Positions 8,264-18,349 of a stretch of DNA of 64,000 bases are shown here, one piece after another. The DNA is from Endomicrobium sp. (GTDB taxonomy: Bacteria > Elusimicrobiota > Endomicrobiia > Endomicrobiales > Endomicrobiaceae): positions 50,028 to 114,027 of the forward strand of contig JAISBM010000001.1 in NCBI GenBank assembly GCA_031266185.1, in the 5' to 3' direction. Made by a program: the position numbers and the translations under genes. The notes under the pieces were generated by a model. It did no database searches. It saw only the letters and a list, made by a program, of their open reading frames with translations, and was not told the DNA's origin. The stretch's first letter is position 1. The number at the start of each line of letters is the position of its first letter.

Positions 8264-10729
8264 ATGAAAAAAATATCGAAAATTGATTTAATCTTAAATC
8301 GAGTACAAAAACCTGCAAGATACATAAACAGTGAACTAAACTCTTATAAACCAGATATGTCGGTAGACTTTTCTATTGTTTTGTGTTTCCCTGACATTTA
8401 TGAAGTGGGGGCATCTAATTTAGGTTTAGAAATTTTATACCATTTAGTAAATGAAAAAAAATTAGCTAGATGTGAAAGAGCCTTTGCCCCAGACACTGAT
8501 TTAGAAAATATTTTAAGACAAGAAAATTTAGCTTTGTTTTCTTTAGAATCACAAAGTGAAATTAAAAGTTTTGATGTTTTAGGTTTTACGATTCAGTGTG
8601 AACTTGTCGCTACAAATGTGGTAAACATTTTAGATTTGTCTAACATTCCTATATTTGCAAAAAATAGAAATGAAAATGACCCTCTTGTAATTGCTGGAGG
8701 TCCATCTTTAACTAACCCTGAACCCTTTTGTGATTTTTTTGATTTGTTTGTTTTAGGTGATGGAGAAGAGATTATAGAAGAAATAATAAATGTTTGCAAA
8801 TTTTCTAAAAAACATAAGCTGTCTAGATTTGATACTTTAAAAAAGTTGTCTGAAATAGAAGGTGTATATGTACCGTCTTTTTATGATGTGGAATATAATA
8901 CAGACAATACTGTAAAATCTGTAAAACCAAAATATGAAGGTTTAAAATCTGTTGTTAGTAAAAGACTTTTGAATCTTAACAATGCGTACTTTCCTCAAAA
9001 AAAGATAATTCCTTTTGTAGAGACTGTACACAATAGGTTAAATATAGAAGTTGCAAGAGGTTGTCCTGGGCAGTGTCGCTTTTGTCAAGCGTCTAAATAT
9101 TATCGTCCTTTTAGGCAAAGACCTTTAGGAAAGTTGTTAGAACTAGTAAAAAGTGGGATATCAGCTACAGGCTTTGAAGAGATTGCTTTTTCTTCTCTTT
9201 CGTGTAGTGATTACAAGCATTTAGACAAACTTTTAATTGAAACAAACAATTTATACAAAAAAACAAATTTAAACATTTCTCTCCCTTCTTTAAGATGTAA
9301 TGAGAAATCTCTTAAAATTGCACAATACATAAATAGAAGTAAAAGACCCACCCTTACTTTTGCTCTAGAAGCGGGTTCTGACAGACTTCGTAACGTTATA
9401 GGTAAATACCTTTCTGAAAAACAAATAGTGGAAACTTTACTTACTGCAAACGCTATGGGTTGGAAAACTATAAAGCTTTATTTTATGATAGGTCTTCCGA
9501 CAGAAACTAGTGAAGATATATTAGGAATAGAGCACATTGTAAAACTTGTAAAAAAAGAAGCTAAAAATTTGAGTTTTAATATAACAGTGTCTCCGTTTGT
9601 ACCAAAAGCTCAAACCGCATTTCAATGGGTTCCTATGGCAAGGGAAGATGCTATAAAACAAAAGATAGATTTACTAAATAAGTTGCTTCCTGCAAATGTA
9701 AAAGCGCATAACCATAGAGCAAGTGTATTAGAGGCGTTAATTGCAAAGGGCGATAGAAGGCTTTCTAAAGTAATTTATAAAGCTTGGGAAAAAGGTGCAA
9801 GGTTTGACCAATGGGCAGACAAGTTTGGTAACAGTATTTGGTCCCAATCTTTAAAAGAATGTAATGTGGATTTAAACTTTTATGTTTACAGAAACAGAAA
9901 TTATGATGAAGTGTTTCCTTGGGATCATTTATTTTTTTGCGTTTCAAAAGAGGATTTATATAAAGACTACACAAAGGGTATAAACGAAACTGCAGATATT
10001 ACTATAAAATCTTTTGACAAAGTTGGATGTGTTTTACCAGAACATTATGAGGAACCTAAAACTCAAGAAACTGCTCCTGTTGTTCGATTACTTCTTCGTT
10101 TTGCTAAAAAAGGAATGATGAAATACATATCGCACTTGGAACAAATAGAAGTTTTTAGGCGCTCAGCGAGGCGGTCAGGTTTGCCGATTGCTTTTACTGG
10201 TGGGTTTAGCCCCCAAGTAAAATCTTCTTATGGGCCTCCACTTTCTATCGGACAAGAAAGTTCTAGTGAGTACATGGAATTATATTTTACTGAGAATATT
10301 AGTACTAAAATTGTAAAACTTGCAATATCTAAAGTTTTACCTGAAGGCTATGATTTGCTTAATGTAAAAAAAATGCCATTGTTGTTTCCGTCAATAGATA
10401 GGCTTGTTAATGTGTCAGAGTACAAAATTAAAGACGTAATTGTTTCTCAAAAAGAGATAGATGAATTTTTATTGCAGGATGAGATTGTTATAATTAAACA
10501 AAAAAAAGATAAAATTATAAGGATTGACGCTAAACCTTTAATAAGGTTATTAAAAATAGAAAGTGGCGATTTAATATTGCAGCTTCGGTTTGGAAGTGGT
10601 AAAACAGTTAAACCAGAAATGGTTTTGGAAAAAATTTTAAAATTAAAAACAGGTGAACTTAAGGTTTATAGTATTAAAAGAACTGCTTTATATATTGAAA
10701 CATCTAATGGTACAATGTATGAACCATAA
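8264..10729 (+). CDS. Radical SAM protein fused to a DUF2344 domain
   Basis: An 821-residue fusion. The N-terminal part has a B12-binding-like region followed by a radical SAM core with RGCPGQCRFC (cysteines 267, 271, 274: a CxxxCxxC iron-sulfur ligand set). From about residue 604 (VRLLLRFAKKGMMKYISHLE) it is a DUF2344 domain, which in other bacteria is a separate gene next to the radical SAM gene. The reaction of this family is not known to me. The RNase E/G gene follows 25 nt later; this pairing is conserved widely and suggests a link to RNA or ribosome metabolism, which is an inference. Confidence 0.85.
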   Translation: MKKISKIDLILNRVQKPARYINSELNSYKPDMSVDFSIVLCFPDIYEVGASNLGLEILYHLVNEKKLARCERAFAPDTDLENILRQENLALFSLESQSEIKSFDVLGFTIQCELVATNVVNILDLSNIPIFAKNRNENDPLVIAGGPSLTNPEPFCDFFDLFVLGDGEEIIEEIINVCKFSKKHKLSRFDTLKKLSEIEGVYVPSFYDVEYNTDNTVKSVKPKYEGLKSVVSKRLLNLNNAYFPQKKIIPFVETVHNRLNIEVARGCPGQCRFCQASKYYRPFRQRPLGKLLELVKSGISATGFEEIAFSSLSCSDYKHLDKLLIETNNLYKKTNLNISLPSLRCNEKSLKIAQYINRSKRPTLTFALEAGSDRLRNVIGKYLSEKQIVETLLTANAMGWKTIKLYFMIGLPTETSEDILGIEHIVKLVKKEAKNLSFNITVSPFVPKAQTAFQWVPMAREDAIKQKIDLLNKLLPANVKAHNHRASVLEALIAKGDRRLSKVIYKAWEKGARFDQWADKFGNSIWSQSLKECNVDLNFYVYRNRNYDEVFPWDHLFFCVSKEDLYKDYTKGINETADITIKSFDKVGCVLPEHYEEPKTQETAPVVRLLLRFAKKGMMKYISHLEQIEVFRRSARRSGLPIAFTGGFSPQVKSSYGPPLSIGQESSSEYMELYFTENISTKIVKLAISKVLPEGYDLLNVKKMPLLFPSIDRLVNVSEYKIKDVIVSQKEIDEFLLQDEIVIIKQKKDKIIRIDAKPLIRLLKIESGDLILQLRFGSGKTVKPEMVLEKILKLKTGELKVYSIKRTALYIETSNGTMYEP

Positions 10730-10754
10730 ATTTTTGAATAGGAATAATTGTTAA

Positions 10755-12182
10755 GTGAAAAAAGAGATAGTAGTTAACAAGGGTTTAGAAGAAACAAGAG
10801 TTGCTGTTTTAGAAGATGGCAAACTTTTTGATTTGTTTATAGAAAGAAGGGAATCTGAGAAAATATTAAATAATATTTATAAAGGTACAGTACAAAATAT
10901 TGTGCCAGCTCTTGGTTCTGCTTTTGTTGATATTGGTTTTGGAAAAAGTGCTTATTTAGGGGTTGATGATATAGTAACTCAACGAGAAGAAAAAAGTATT
11001 GAAAATATGATTAAAGCTGGTCAAGAAGTTATGGTTCAGGTTTATAAAGAACCTATAAGCACAAAAGGGTCTAAAGTAACAATGGATATTTCTCTGCCTG
11101 GAAGACTTTTAGTGTATATGCCTTTTAGTAACAATATAGGTGTATCTAGAAATATTGAAGACAAACAGGAGTCCGATAGGTTAAAAAATGTAGTTTCTAA
11201 AATAAAAAAAGATATACCAGGTGGTATAATAGTTAGAACAGAAGCAGAAGACGCTACTGAACAGGAAATAAAAAGTGAAATGAAGTATTTGTTAAGACTT
11301 TGGTCTTCTATAGTTTCAAGATTTAACAATACCAAGCCAACAAACCTTGTTCATAAAGATTTAGGAATAGTATTTCAGACAGTAAGAGATTATTTTTCAG
11401 AAGATGTTATTATGATGCACATAGATTCAAAAAAAGAGTTTAAAGATGTTTGTGATTTTGTAAAAATAGTGTTGCCAGAATTCAAAGATAGAATTTTACT
11501 TTATGATGGAAAGCAGCCTATTTTTAAAGCGTATGGAATTGATGAAGAAATAAAAGTGCTTCGATCAAATAAAGTTTGTTTAAAGTCAGGAGGATATCTC
11601 ATAATACAAGAGGCAGAATCTCTTTGTGCGATAGATGTTAATAGTGGAAAATTTACTGCTAAAAGTTCTCAAGAAGATACTGCCTTGGTTACGAATTTAG
11701 AAGCTTCTGTAGAGATAGCAAGACAGTTAAGACTTAGAAATATTGGTGGGATTATTGTTATAGATTTTATAGATATGACAAAGTCTGCAAATAGGCACAA
11801 AGTTTTAGAAAAGTTGCGCGATACTGCAAAAGGTGATAAAGCTAAAATAAAGATTTGGCCAATAACAAGGTTAGGTTTAATAGAAATGACTCGTCAAAGA
11901 AAAAGAGAGTCTTTGTTTTCTCTTTTGGGAGAAGTTTGTCCTACATGCAGAGGGTTAGGGCTAGTGCTTTCTAAGGAATCTATTTTTATTAATGTTTGTA
12001 ATGAGATAGCACAATTAGATGTTAATAGTTATCATGGGAAAATTAAAATTAAGCTAAATCGCGATATTGTGGAATATTTTAGAGAAAAAGTGCTAAGGCT
12101 TAAAGAAATATTTAATGCAGATTTTGAGATCAAAGCTAGTCTGGAAATTCCTAGAGAAGAGTATGAAATAATTTTTGAGTAA
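10755..12182 (+). CDS. rng: Ribonuclease E/G family endoribonuclease
   Basis: A single-strand-specific endoribonuclease for rRNA maturation and mRNA decay. The S1-like N-terminus reads IYKGTVQNIVPALGSAFVDI (about residues 41-60). The catalytic DNase I-like part contains AIDVNSGKF, whose aspartate is a Mg ligand, and a second acidic block GGIIVIDFIDM. CPTCRGLG near residue 396 is the zinc-link motif that joins protomers. At 475 residues it is the short RNase G form without the RNase E scaffold. The start is a GTG with a weak AGGA about 11 nt upstream. It follows the radical SAM gene and converges on the PBP gene. Confidence 0.93.
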   Translation: MKKEIVVNKGLEETRVAVLEDGKLFDLFIERRESEKILNNIYKGTVQNIVPALGSAFVDIGFGKSAYLGVDDIVTQREEKSIENMIKAGQEVMVQVYKEPISTKGSKVTMDISLPGRLLVYMPFSNNIGVSRNIEDKQESDRLKNVVSKIKKDIPGGIIVRTEAEDATEQEIKSEMKYLLRLWSSIVSRFNNTKPTNLVHKDLGIVFQTVRDYFSEDVIMMHIDSKKEFKDVCDFVKIVLPEFKDRILLYDGKQPIFKAYGIDEEIKVLRSNKVCLKSGGYLIIQEAESLCAIDVNSGKFTAKSSQEDTALVTNLEASVEIARQLRLRNIGGIIVIDFIDMTKSANRHKVLEKLRDTAKGDKAKIKIWPITRLGLIEMTRQRKRESLFSLLGEVCPTCRGLGLVLSKESIFINVCNEIAQLDVNSYHGKIKIKLNRDIVEYFREKVLRLKEIFNADFEIKASLEIPREEYEIIFE

Positions 12183-12184
12183 TT

Positions 12185-14311
12185 TTAAAAACCTTCTATT
12201 TCTATATCTAAATCTTGTTTTCTTGTGTCTGAAGGACTTATATTAAAATATTGTGTAGGAGCAGTCCCCTTTTTAAATGCTTCAATAAATGCGCCTTCTG
12301 TTTTGCTTAAAGCTAGAAAGCCTGTTGAAGGGTCAATTAATGCCCACTCGATGTCTGTTGGTTCTGCAAAATCTAAAATAGGTTGTCCTTCTAGTGCGCC
12401 TTTCATGAAATTTGTCCATATCGGACAAGCTATTACACCACCTGTAACTCTGTCCCCTAATGTTATTGAACGGTCGTCGTAACCTATCCACACGCCTGCA
12501 ACAAGTTGAGGAGTGTATCCTATAAACCATGCATCGCTGGGACCATTTGTAGTCCCAGTTTTTCCTGCACACGGCCTTCCTAACATTTTTGCTTGCCAAC
12601 CACTACCTTTTTCTATTACTGCTTTGAGCATGTTAGTTAAAACAAAACAAGTTTGCGAGGAAAGAACTTCCTTTTGTTGGGGTATATTTTCTTCTAAAAT
12701 TTTTCCATCTTTATCTGTAATTTTTACTATAATGTAAGGTGTAGTTTTAATTCCGCCTGATGCAAAAACCGCAAAAGCACTTACCATTTCTTGTAATGTT
12801 ACATCGCTTGAACCTAAAGCCAGTGAGAGAGAGTTTGATAATGGAGTTGTTATTCCTAAATTTCTTGCTGATTGTATAACTTTTATTGGTGTTACTTTCA
12901 TTATAAGTTCTACTGCACAAGTGTTAATAGATAAAGCAAGAGCCGTTCTTAATGTGACTTTTCCTCTATATTTTTTGCCATAGTTTGTAGGTACCCAAAC
13001 CTTATTTGTGTTTATTAAATCGTCTTCAGGTACTATTTCAGCGACTGTTTCAAGAGCAGTTATATCTCTTGAAACTAAGTCCCAAGCATTGTTTTTATAA
13101 ACAAAGACTAAAGGTGTATCTTCAAGTATTGTTGCAGGTGTAAATCCTTCTTCTATTGCTGTAAGATATACAAAAGGTTTAAATGCTGATCCAGCTTGTC
13201 TTTTTGCTTGGAGTGCTCTGTTAAATTGAGATTCTTTAAAATTGCGTCCTCCAACCATGGCTCTTATTGCACCATTTTTGGGGTCAACTGCTATTAATGC
13301 TCCTTGTATTTTTACTGGTTTTTTGTTTTCTTTTTCAAAAACTTTAACTTTCTCTTCGTCAAATTTTGTTAAAGCTTGTTCAATAGCTTTTTCTGCAGAA
13401 ATTTGTGATTGTATATCAAGGGTTGTATATATAGAAATTCCTGAATTAAACAAAATATCTATTCCATATTTTGGTTCTAACATTATTCTTAAAAACTCCA
13501 TAAAATAATGCCCTTTTTCTTCTTTTGAGGTTACAGTTTCTTTAGAAGGAAGTGGTTCCTTTGAAGCTTGTTCTTTTTCTTCTTTGCTGATATGTCCTAA
13601 CTCATACATTTTAGCAAGAACGAGGTTTCTTCTTGCTAAAGCAGCATTTGCATTTTTAAATGGGTTATAGTAATTTGGAGATTTTGGAATTGCTGCAAGC
13701 ATTGCACATTCTGCAAGGTTTAAATCTTTTATATTTTTATTAAAATATTTTTCTGCAGCTACCTCTACTCCGTGTGAGCCACTACCAAAATATATTTGGT
13801 TTATGTAAAACTGCAATATTTCTTTTTTAGAATAATTTTTTTCAAGGGATATTGTTAAAAGCGCTTCTTTTATTTTTCTTATTAAGGTTTTGTCTCTGGT
13901 TAAAAATATAGTTTTTGCAAGTTGTTGAGTAATTGTGGAACCGCCTTCTGAAACTTTACCTTTTAGTAATATTTTACAAAAAGCTCTAAAAATACTTTTT
14001 ATAGAAATTCCCCAATGTTTGAAAAAGTCGTTATCTTCTATAGCTATGAAAGCATTTTGCAAATTTAAAGGTATGTCATTTATTGGTATTAGGACCCTTC
14101 TTTCTGTAAACAGTTCTGCTATTAAATTGTTGTCTTTATCATAAACCTTTGTAGATAAGTTTGGGATATAATTGCCAAGTTGTTGTATTGATGGAAGATT
14201 ATCTATAAAATTTGTAGTTGTTTTACCTAAAACTAATATAAATAAAGCGACGATAATTACAGCTATAAAAAATTTAAAATAAGAAGTAGTTTTAGTCTCA
14301 CTTTGTTTCAT
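12185..14311 (-). CDS. Penicillin-binding protein 1A (bifunctional transglycosylase/transpeptidase)
   Basis: A class A PBP that polymerises and cross-links peptidoglycan, anchored by one N-terminal membrane segment (about residues 13-33). The family 51 transglycosylase contains EDNDFFKHWG and GGSTITQQLAKTIFL. The transpeptidase has SAFK (serine nucleophile), SINTC and KTGTT. It is 708 residues from the ATG at 14311. An upstream in-frame TTG at 14350 is rejected because it is the first triplet of a perfect TTGACA -35 box. The -10 TATAAT ends 9 nt before the ATG, so the mRNA should be leaderless or nearly so; no Shine-Dalgarno is present. A cell wall is therefore maintained in this organism. 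Confidence 0.95.
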   Translation of the reverse strand: MKQSETKTTSYFKFFIAVIIVALFILVLGKTTTNFIDNLPSIQQLGNYIPNLSTKVYDKDNNLIAELFTERRVLIPINDIPLNLQNAFIAIEDNDFFKHWGISIKSIFRAFCKILLKGKVSEGGSTITQQLAKTIFLTRDKTLIRKIKEALLTISLEKNYSKKEILQFYINQIYFGSGSHGVEVAAEKYFNKNIKDLNLAECAMLAAIPKSPNYYNPFKNANAALARRNLVLAKMYELGHISKEEKEQASKEPLPSKETVTSKEEKGHYFMEFLRIMLEPKYGIDILFNSGISIYTTLDIQSQISAEKAIEQALTKFDEEKVKVFEKENKKPVKIQGALIAVDPKNGAIRAMVGGRNFKESQFNRALQAKRQAGSAFKPFVYLTAIEEGFTPATILEDTPLVFVYKNNAWDLVSRDITALETVAEIVPEDDLINTNKVWVPTNYGKKYRGKVTLRTALALSINTCAVELIMKVTPIKVIQSARNLGITTPLSNSLSLALGSSDVTLQEMVSAFAVFASGGIKTTPYIIVKITDKDGKILEENIPQQKEVLSSQTCFVLTNMLKAVIEKGSGWQAKMLGRPCAGKTGTTNGPSDAWFIGYTPQLVAGVWIGYDDRSITLGDRVTGGVIACPIWTNFMKGALEGQPILDFAEPTDIEWALIDPSTGFLALSKTEGAFIEAFKKGTAPTQYFNISPSDTRKQDLDIEIEGF

Positions 14312-14320
14312 ATTTGAGAG

Positions 14321-14362
14321 ATTATACCCATTTTTGCTTTTAGGTGTCAAATTTAGTAAAAT
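14321..14362. promoter_or_regulatory. Overlapping divergent promoters for PBP1A and the ManC/B-like gene
   Basis: Minus strand: TTGACA (14350-14345), 18 nt, TATAAT (14326-14321), then 9 nt to the PBP ATG. Plus strand: TTGCTT (14334-14339), 17 nt, TAAAAT (14357-14362), giving a leader of about 39 nt that carries GGGGG before the ATG at 14408. The two promoters interlock, so polymerase binding at one should exclude the other. Confidence 0.7.
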
Positions 14363-14407
14363 CCTCCCTTGTCAAGTCCTGTATTCTTTTTCAGGGGGTA
14401 CCTCTCA

Positions 14408-16909
14408 ATGCGAGCTGTTATTATGGCCGGCGGCTTTGGTACAAGATTAAGACCCATCACATGTTGTTTGCCAAAACCTATGGCTCCAGTAGCAAACAAA
14501 CCTATGCTTTTCCATATAGTCAACCTTTTAAAAAAGCACGATTTTTTAGATTTAACAATGATGTTATATTATCAGCCAGAAACTATTAAAGATTATTTTG
14601 AATATGGCAAAGATTTTGGAGTAAACATAGAGTATATAAGACCAGAATCTGATCTTGGTACAGCAGGTAGTGTTAAGTTTGCAAGCCAAAACATAAAAGA
14701 TACTTTTTTGGTAATATCTGGAGATATTTTAACAGACTTTGATTTAAAAAAGGCTCTAGATTTTCATAAAAGTAAAAAAGCTCTTGCTACAATAGTCCTT
14801 ACAAGAGTGAATAATCCTTTACAATTTGGGGTAGTAATAACTTCTAAAGATGGTAAAGTTGAAAGGTTTTTAGAGAAACCTTCATGGGGTGAAGTTTTTT
14901 CAGATACAGTAAACACTGGGATTTATATTTTAGAGCCAGAAGTGTTTAATTATGTTCCAGATATATCTTTTGATTTTTCTAAAGACTTGTTTCCAGCATT
15001 TTTAAAGGAAAATAAGGCTTTGTATGGACATATTGCTGATGGCTATTGGAAAGATATTGGCAATAACGATGAGTATAGATTTGTTCATTACGATATATTG
15101 GACGACAAAGTTAAAGTTGATATAGATTGTAAGAAAGTAAAAGTTGGACAAAATGAGATATTAATCGGCAAAAATGTGTCCATAGGCAAAAATGTTGAAG
15201 TAGATGGACAAGTAATTTTAGGAGATAATGTTACTATTGCAGATAATGTAGTTTTATCTCGTTCTGTTATAGGTGATAATACTAAAATTGCGCAAGGTTC
15301 AGAAATTTTAGGTTCTGTGTTGTGGAACAACGTTACAATTGGGCAAGAGTCAAGAATTAAAGAAAATGTTATAGGAACTTCTACAAAAATAGGCGATAGA
15401 GTTGTAGTTCAGGTTGGAACGATAGTTGCAGATGAATGTATAATAGGTAATGATGCGGTTGTTAGGACAAATTTAAGAATTTGGCCTCATAAAGTCATAG
15501 GTGCAGGAGCAATGCTTTCAAGTAGTTTGGTTTGGGGCGAAAGATGGAATAAAGCTTTATTTAATGCTTGTGGTATAAGTGGCTTAGGGAATGTAGAGAT
15601 TACTCCAGAATTTGCTGCAAAAATAGGGTCTGCATATGGAGCTTATATAGGAGAAAGTTCATATATTATTGTTTCACGAGATGAACACCCTGCATCTGGT
15701 ATGATAGAAAGAGGTATTATTTCTGGATTACTTTCTGCAGGTATAGAAGTTGGCGATTTAAGAGGCTTACCAATACCAGTTGTAAGGTATGAAATTGGCA
15801 ATGAGGGTGAATCTGGTGGAATATATATAAGACAATCTCCTCGTGATGGAAGGTCTGTAGATATAAAGTTTTTTAACAATAAAGGTGCTGATATTTCAAT
15901 AAGTCAAGAAAAGGCTATAGAACAGTTGTTTTTTAGAGAAGATTTTAAACGTGCAACCATGGACTCTATTGGAAAAATAACAGTCCCTCCAAGAGCTTTA
16001 GATTATTATAAAACAGGTTATTTAAATGCTATAAATGAAGAAGTTATAAAAAAGTCTAAATATAAAATTGTTATAGATTATGCTCATTCTTCTTCTTCTA
16101 TGATATTCCCAGCTATTTTGGGCGACTTGGATGTGAACGTTGTTGCGTTGAATGCGTTTATTAATTCTTCAAAAAATACTAAATCTTATGAGGAATTTGC
16201 AAATTCTTTAAACCAGCTTTCAGATATTGTTACAACTTTAAAAGCAAATGCTGGTTTTTTGATAGATTCTGGTTCTGAAAAAGTGTTTTTGGTAGATGAA
16301 AGAGGCACTATTTTACATGACGATGTTGCAATGATTGTAGTGTCTTATCTTGTAATGAGAATTAATAAAGGTAAAAATGTTGCAATTGCTGTTCCTGTAA
16401 ATGCAACTTCAGCAATAGATGAGCTTGCCAAACAGTTTGGTATAAAAGTTAAAAGGACTGCAACAAGTTCAAGAAATATAATGACTTATGAGAAAAATTC
16501 AGAAATTGTTTTAATATGTGATAGTATGGGTGGTTTTATATTTCCTGAATTTCAAAATGCTTTTGATGCAATGTATGCTATAGGCAAAATAATGGAAATG
16601 ATGTCGCAAGAAAGTTTATCTCTTAGTAATATAAGCAAGGAGATTCCATATTTTGAAGTGTTACATAGAACAGTCCCGTGCTCTTGGGATAAAAAAGGGC
16701 AGACAATGCGTAAAGCTTTAGAAGAAGTTAAAGATAAAAAGCACGAGCTTGTTGATGGCATTAAAGTATATACAAATAACGGTTGGATACTTTTGGTGCC
16801 AGATACCAATGAGGCCTTGTTTCATATTTGGGCGGAAGCAAAAGAGAAAACGACAACATTAGGGTTGCTTGAAATATATTCTGAAAAAATTAAAGAATGG
16901 CAAATTTAA
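14408..16909 (+). CDS. Nucleotidyltransferase fused to a degenerate phosphomannomutase-like domain (ManC/ManB-like)
   Basis: An 833-residue fusion. Residues 1-230 are a nucleotide-sugar pyrophosphorylase (MRAVIMAGGFGTRLRP, then DILTDFDLKKAL), predicted to make GDP-mannose or a similar activated sugar. Residues about 250-370 are left-handed beta-helix hexapeptides (IGKNVSIGKNVEV). The rest has a phosphohexomutase fold, but the serine loop TASHNP is replaced by IYIRQSPRDGRS and the DGDxDR metal loop by IDSGSEKVFLVDE, so mutase activity is doubtful. The ATG at 14408 has GGGGG 9 nt upstream; an earlier TTG at 14369 lacks this. A catalytically complete mutase is encoded next. Confidence 0.85.
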   Translation: MRAVIMAGGFGTRLRPITCCLPKPMAPVANKPMLFHIVNLLKKHDFLDLTMMLYYQPETIKDYFEYGKDFGVNIEYIRPESDLGTAGSVKFASQNIKDTFLVISGDILTDFDLKKALDFHKSKKALATIVLTRVNNPLQFGVVITSKDGKVERFLEKPSWGEVFSDTVNTGIYILEPEVFNYVPDISFDFSKDLFPAFLKENKALYGHIADGYWKDIGNNDEYRFVHYDILDDKVKVDIDCKKVKVGQNEILIGKNVSIGKNVEVDGQVILGDNVTIADNVVLSRSVIGDNTKIAQGSEILGSVLWNNVTIGQESRIKENVIGTSTKIGDRVVVQVGTIVADECIIGNDAVVRTNLRIWPHKVIGAGAMLSSSLVWGERWNKALFNACGISGLGNVEITPEFAAKIGSAYGAYIGESSYIIVSRDEHPASGMIERGIISGLLSAGIEVGDLRGLPIPVVRYEIGNEGESGGIYIRQSPRDGRSVDIKFFNNKGADISISQEKAIEQLFFREDFKRATMDSIGKITVPPRALDYYKTGYLNAINEEVIKKSKYKIVIDYAHSSSSMIFPAILGDLDVNVVALNAFINSSKNTKSYEEFANSLNQLSDIVTTLKANAGFLIDSGSEKVFLVDERGTILHDDVAMIVVSYLVMRINKGKNVAIAVPVNATSAIDELAKQFGIKVKRTATSSRNIMTYEKNSEIVLICDSMGGFIFPEFQNAFDAMYAIGKIMEMMSQESLSLSNISKEIPYFEVLHRTVPCSWDKKGQTMRKALEEVKDKKHELVDGIKVYTNNGWILLVPDTNEALFHIWAEAKEKTTTLGLLEIYSEKIKEWQI

Positions 16910-16924
16910 AAGAGGAACATAACA

Positions 16925-18349
16925 ATGATAAAATTTGGAACTTCAGGGTGGAGAGGAATTACTGCCAAAGATTTTACATATGATAATGTAGCTATTGTTT
17001 CTCAGTCAATTGCAAATGTTATTAATGAAGAGTACAAAAAAGGTCAAGCTGGTGTTATTATAGGTTATGATACAAGGTTTATGGCTGAAGATTTTGCAAA
17101 AATTGCAGCTGAAATTTTTACAGGCAATGGTATTAGAGTGTTGTTTTGTAAAAGAAGCACTCCAACCCCAGTTGTAGCTTACAATATTGTAAACTCTAAA
17201 CTTGCAGGTGGTATAAATTTTACTGCAAGTCATAACCCTTATCAGTATAATGGTTTAAAATATTCTCCTTCTTGGGGCGGTTTAGCTTTGCCAGAGACAA
17301 CAAAGAAGATAGAAAAATATTGTGCCTCTTTAAAAAGCAAAGATATAAAATACATTTCTTTTGAGACAGGTGTTAAAAGTAAAATTATAGAAATGCATAA
17401 TCCTAGCAGTGCTTATATTAAGAAAATAAAAGAACTTGTTGATTTTAAAGCTTTAAAAAAATCTAAAATAAAAGTTGCTGTTGACGTTTTACATGGTACA
17501 GGTAATGGCTATTTGGATACTTTACTTGATATGGCAGGAATTAAAAATACTACAATAAATAAAAATAGAGATGTAATGTTTAATGGCGGAGCACCAGAAC
17601 CTTCAGAAAACAATCTTAAAGAATTAATTAATTTGGTAAAGAAAGAATCATATAAATTAGGGTTTTCTACCGATGGTGATGCTGATAGATTTGGTGTTAT
17701 AGATTCTAATGGAACTTTTATAACTCCAAATCAGGTTATATCACTTTTGCTGTATCACCTACATAAAACAAGAAGGTGGAGTGGAATTGCAGTAAGGAGT
17801 GTTATGACTACGCACCTTATAGACAAAATTGGAGCAAAAATAGGGGTTGATGTAAAAGAAACGCCTGTAGGTTTTAAATATATTGGCAATATTTTGACAA
17901 ATAATCCTAGTGAGTTTATAATAGGAGGGGAAGAGTCAGGAGGCCTTACAATTAGAGGACATGTCCCTGAAAAGGATGGTATTTTAGCTTGTCTTTTAGT
18001 TGCAGAAGCTGTTGCGGTGAGCAAAAAGTCTGTGACGGAGCTTTTAAAAGATATCAAAAAATTTTGTGGAGAAGTTTTAACTTCAAGATTAAATTTTCGT
18101 TTAGACTCGCAAACTATGGAAGCTTTTAAAGTTACTTTAAAAGCTAAAGTTCCCAGTAGTTTTGCTGGTATAAAAATTAAAAAATATGTAAATATTGATG
18201 GTGATAAGTTTATTTTAGATGATAATAACTGGATAGGTTTTAGGTTGTCAGGTACAGAACCTATTGTTAGATTATATTCAGAATCTGACTCTCAAATTAA
18301 GCTCAATAAATTATTAAAGGCAGGGAAGGATTTTGTGTATGGGAAATGA
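16925..18349 (+). CDS. Phosphoglucomutase/phosphomannomutase
   Basis: An alpha-D-phosphohexomutase of 474 residues, interconverting hexose 1- and 6-phosphates in the cytoplasm. All four family loops are intact: TASHNPYQYNG (phosphoserine), DGDADRFG (Mg binding), GGEESGG (sugar binding) and RLSGTEPIVRLY (phosphate binding). It lies 15 nt after the nucleotidyltransferase fusion and probably supplies its hexose 1-phosphate, replacing the defective mutase domain there. Its end overlaps the next gene by 11 nt. Confidence 0.93.
   Translation: MIKFGTSGWRGITAKDFTYDNVAIVSQSIANVINEEYKKGQAGVIIGYDTRFMAEDFAKIAAEIFTGNGIRVLFCKRSTPTPVVAYNIVNSKLAGGINFTASHNPYQYNGLKYSPSWGGLALPETTKKIEKYCASLKSKDIKYISFETGVKSKIIEMHNPSSAYIKKIKELVDFKALKKSKIKVAVDVLHGTGNGYLDTLLDMAGIKNTTINKNRDVMFNGGAPEPSENNLKELINLVKKESYKLGFSTDGDADRFGVIDSNGTFITPNQVISLLLYHLHKTRRWSGIAVRSVMTTHLIDKIGAKIGVDVKETPVGFKYIGNILTNNPSEFIIGGEESGGLTIRGHVPEKDGILACLLVAEAVAVSKKSVTELLKDIKKFCGEVLTSRLNFRLDSQTMEAFKVTLKAKVPSSFAGIKIKKYVNIDGDKFILDDNNWIGFRLSGTEPIVRLYSESDSQIKLNKLLKAGKDFVYGK

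Noticed and set aside
12225..13508. Several plus- and minus-strand frames across the PBP1A gene
   Set aside because: They lie wholly inside PBP1A, whose domains are intact, and show no family features.
14312..14350. TTG start for PBP1A at 14350
   Set aside because: The TTG is the start of a perfect TTGACA box of the gene's own promoter.
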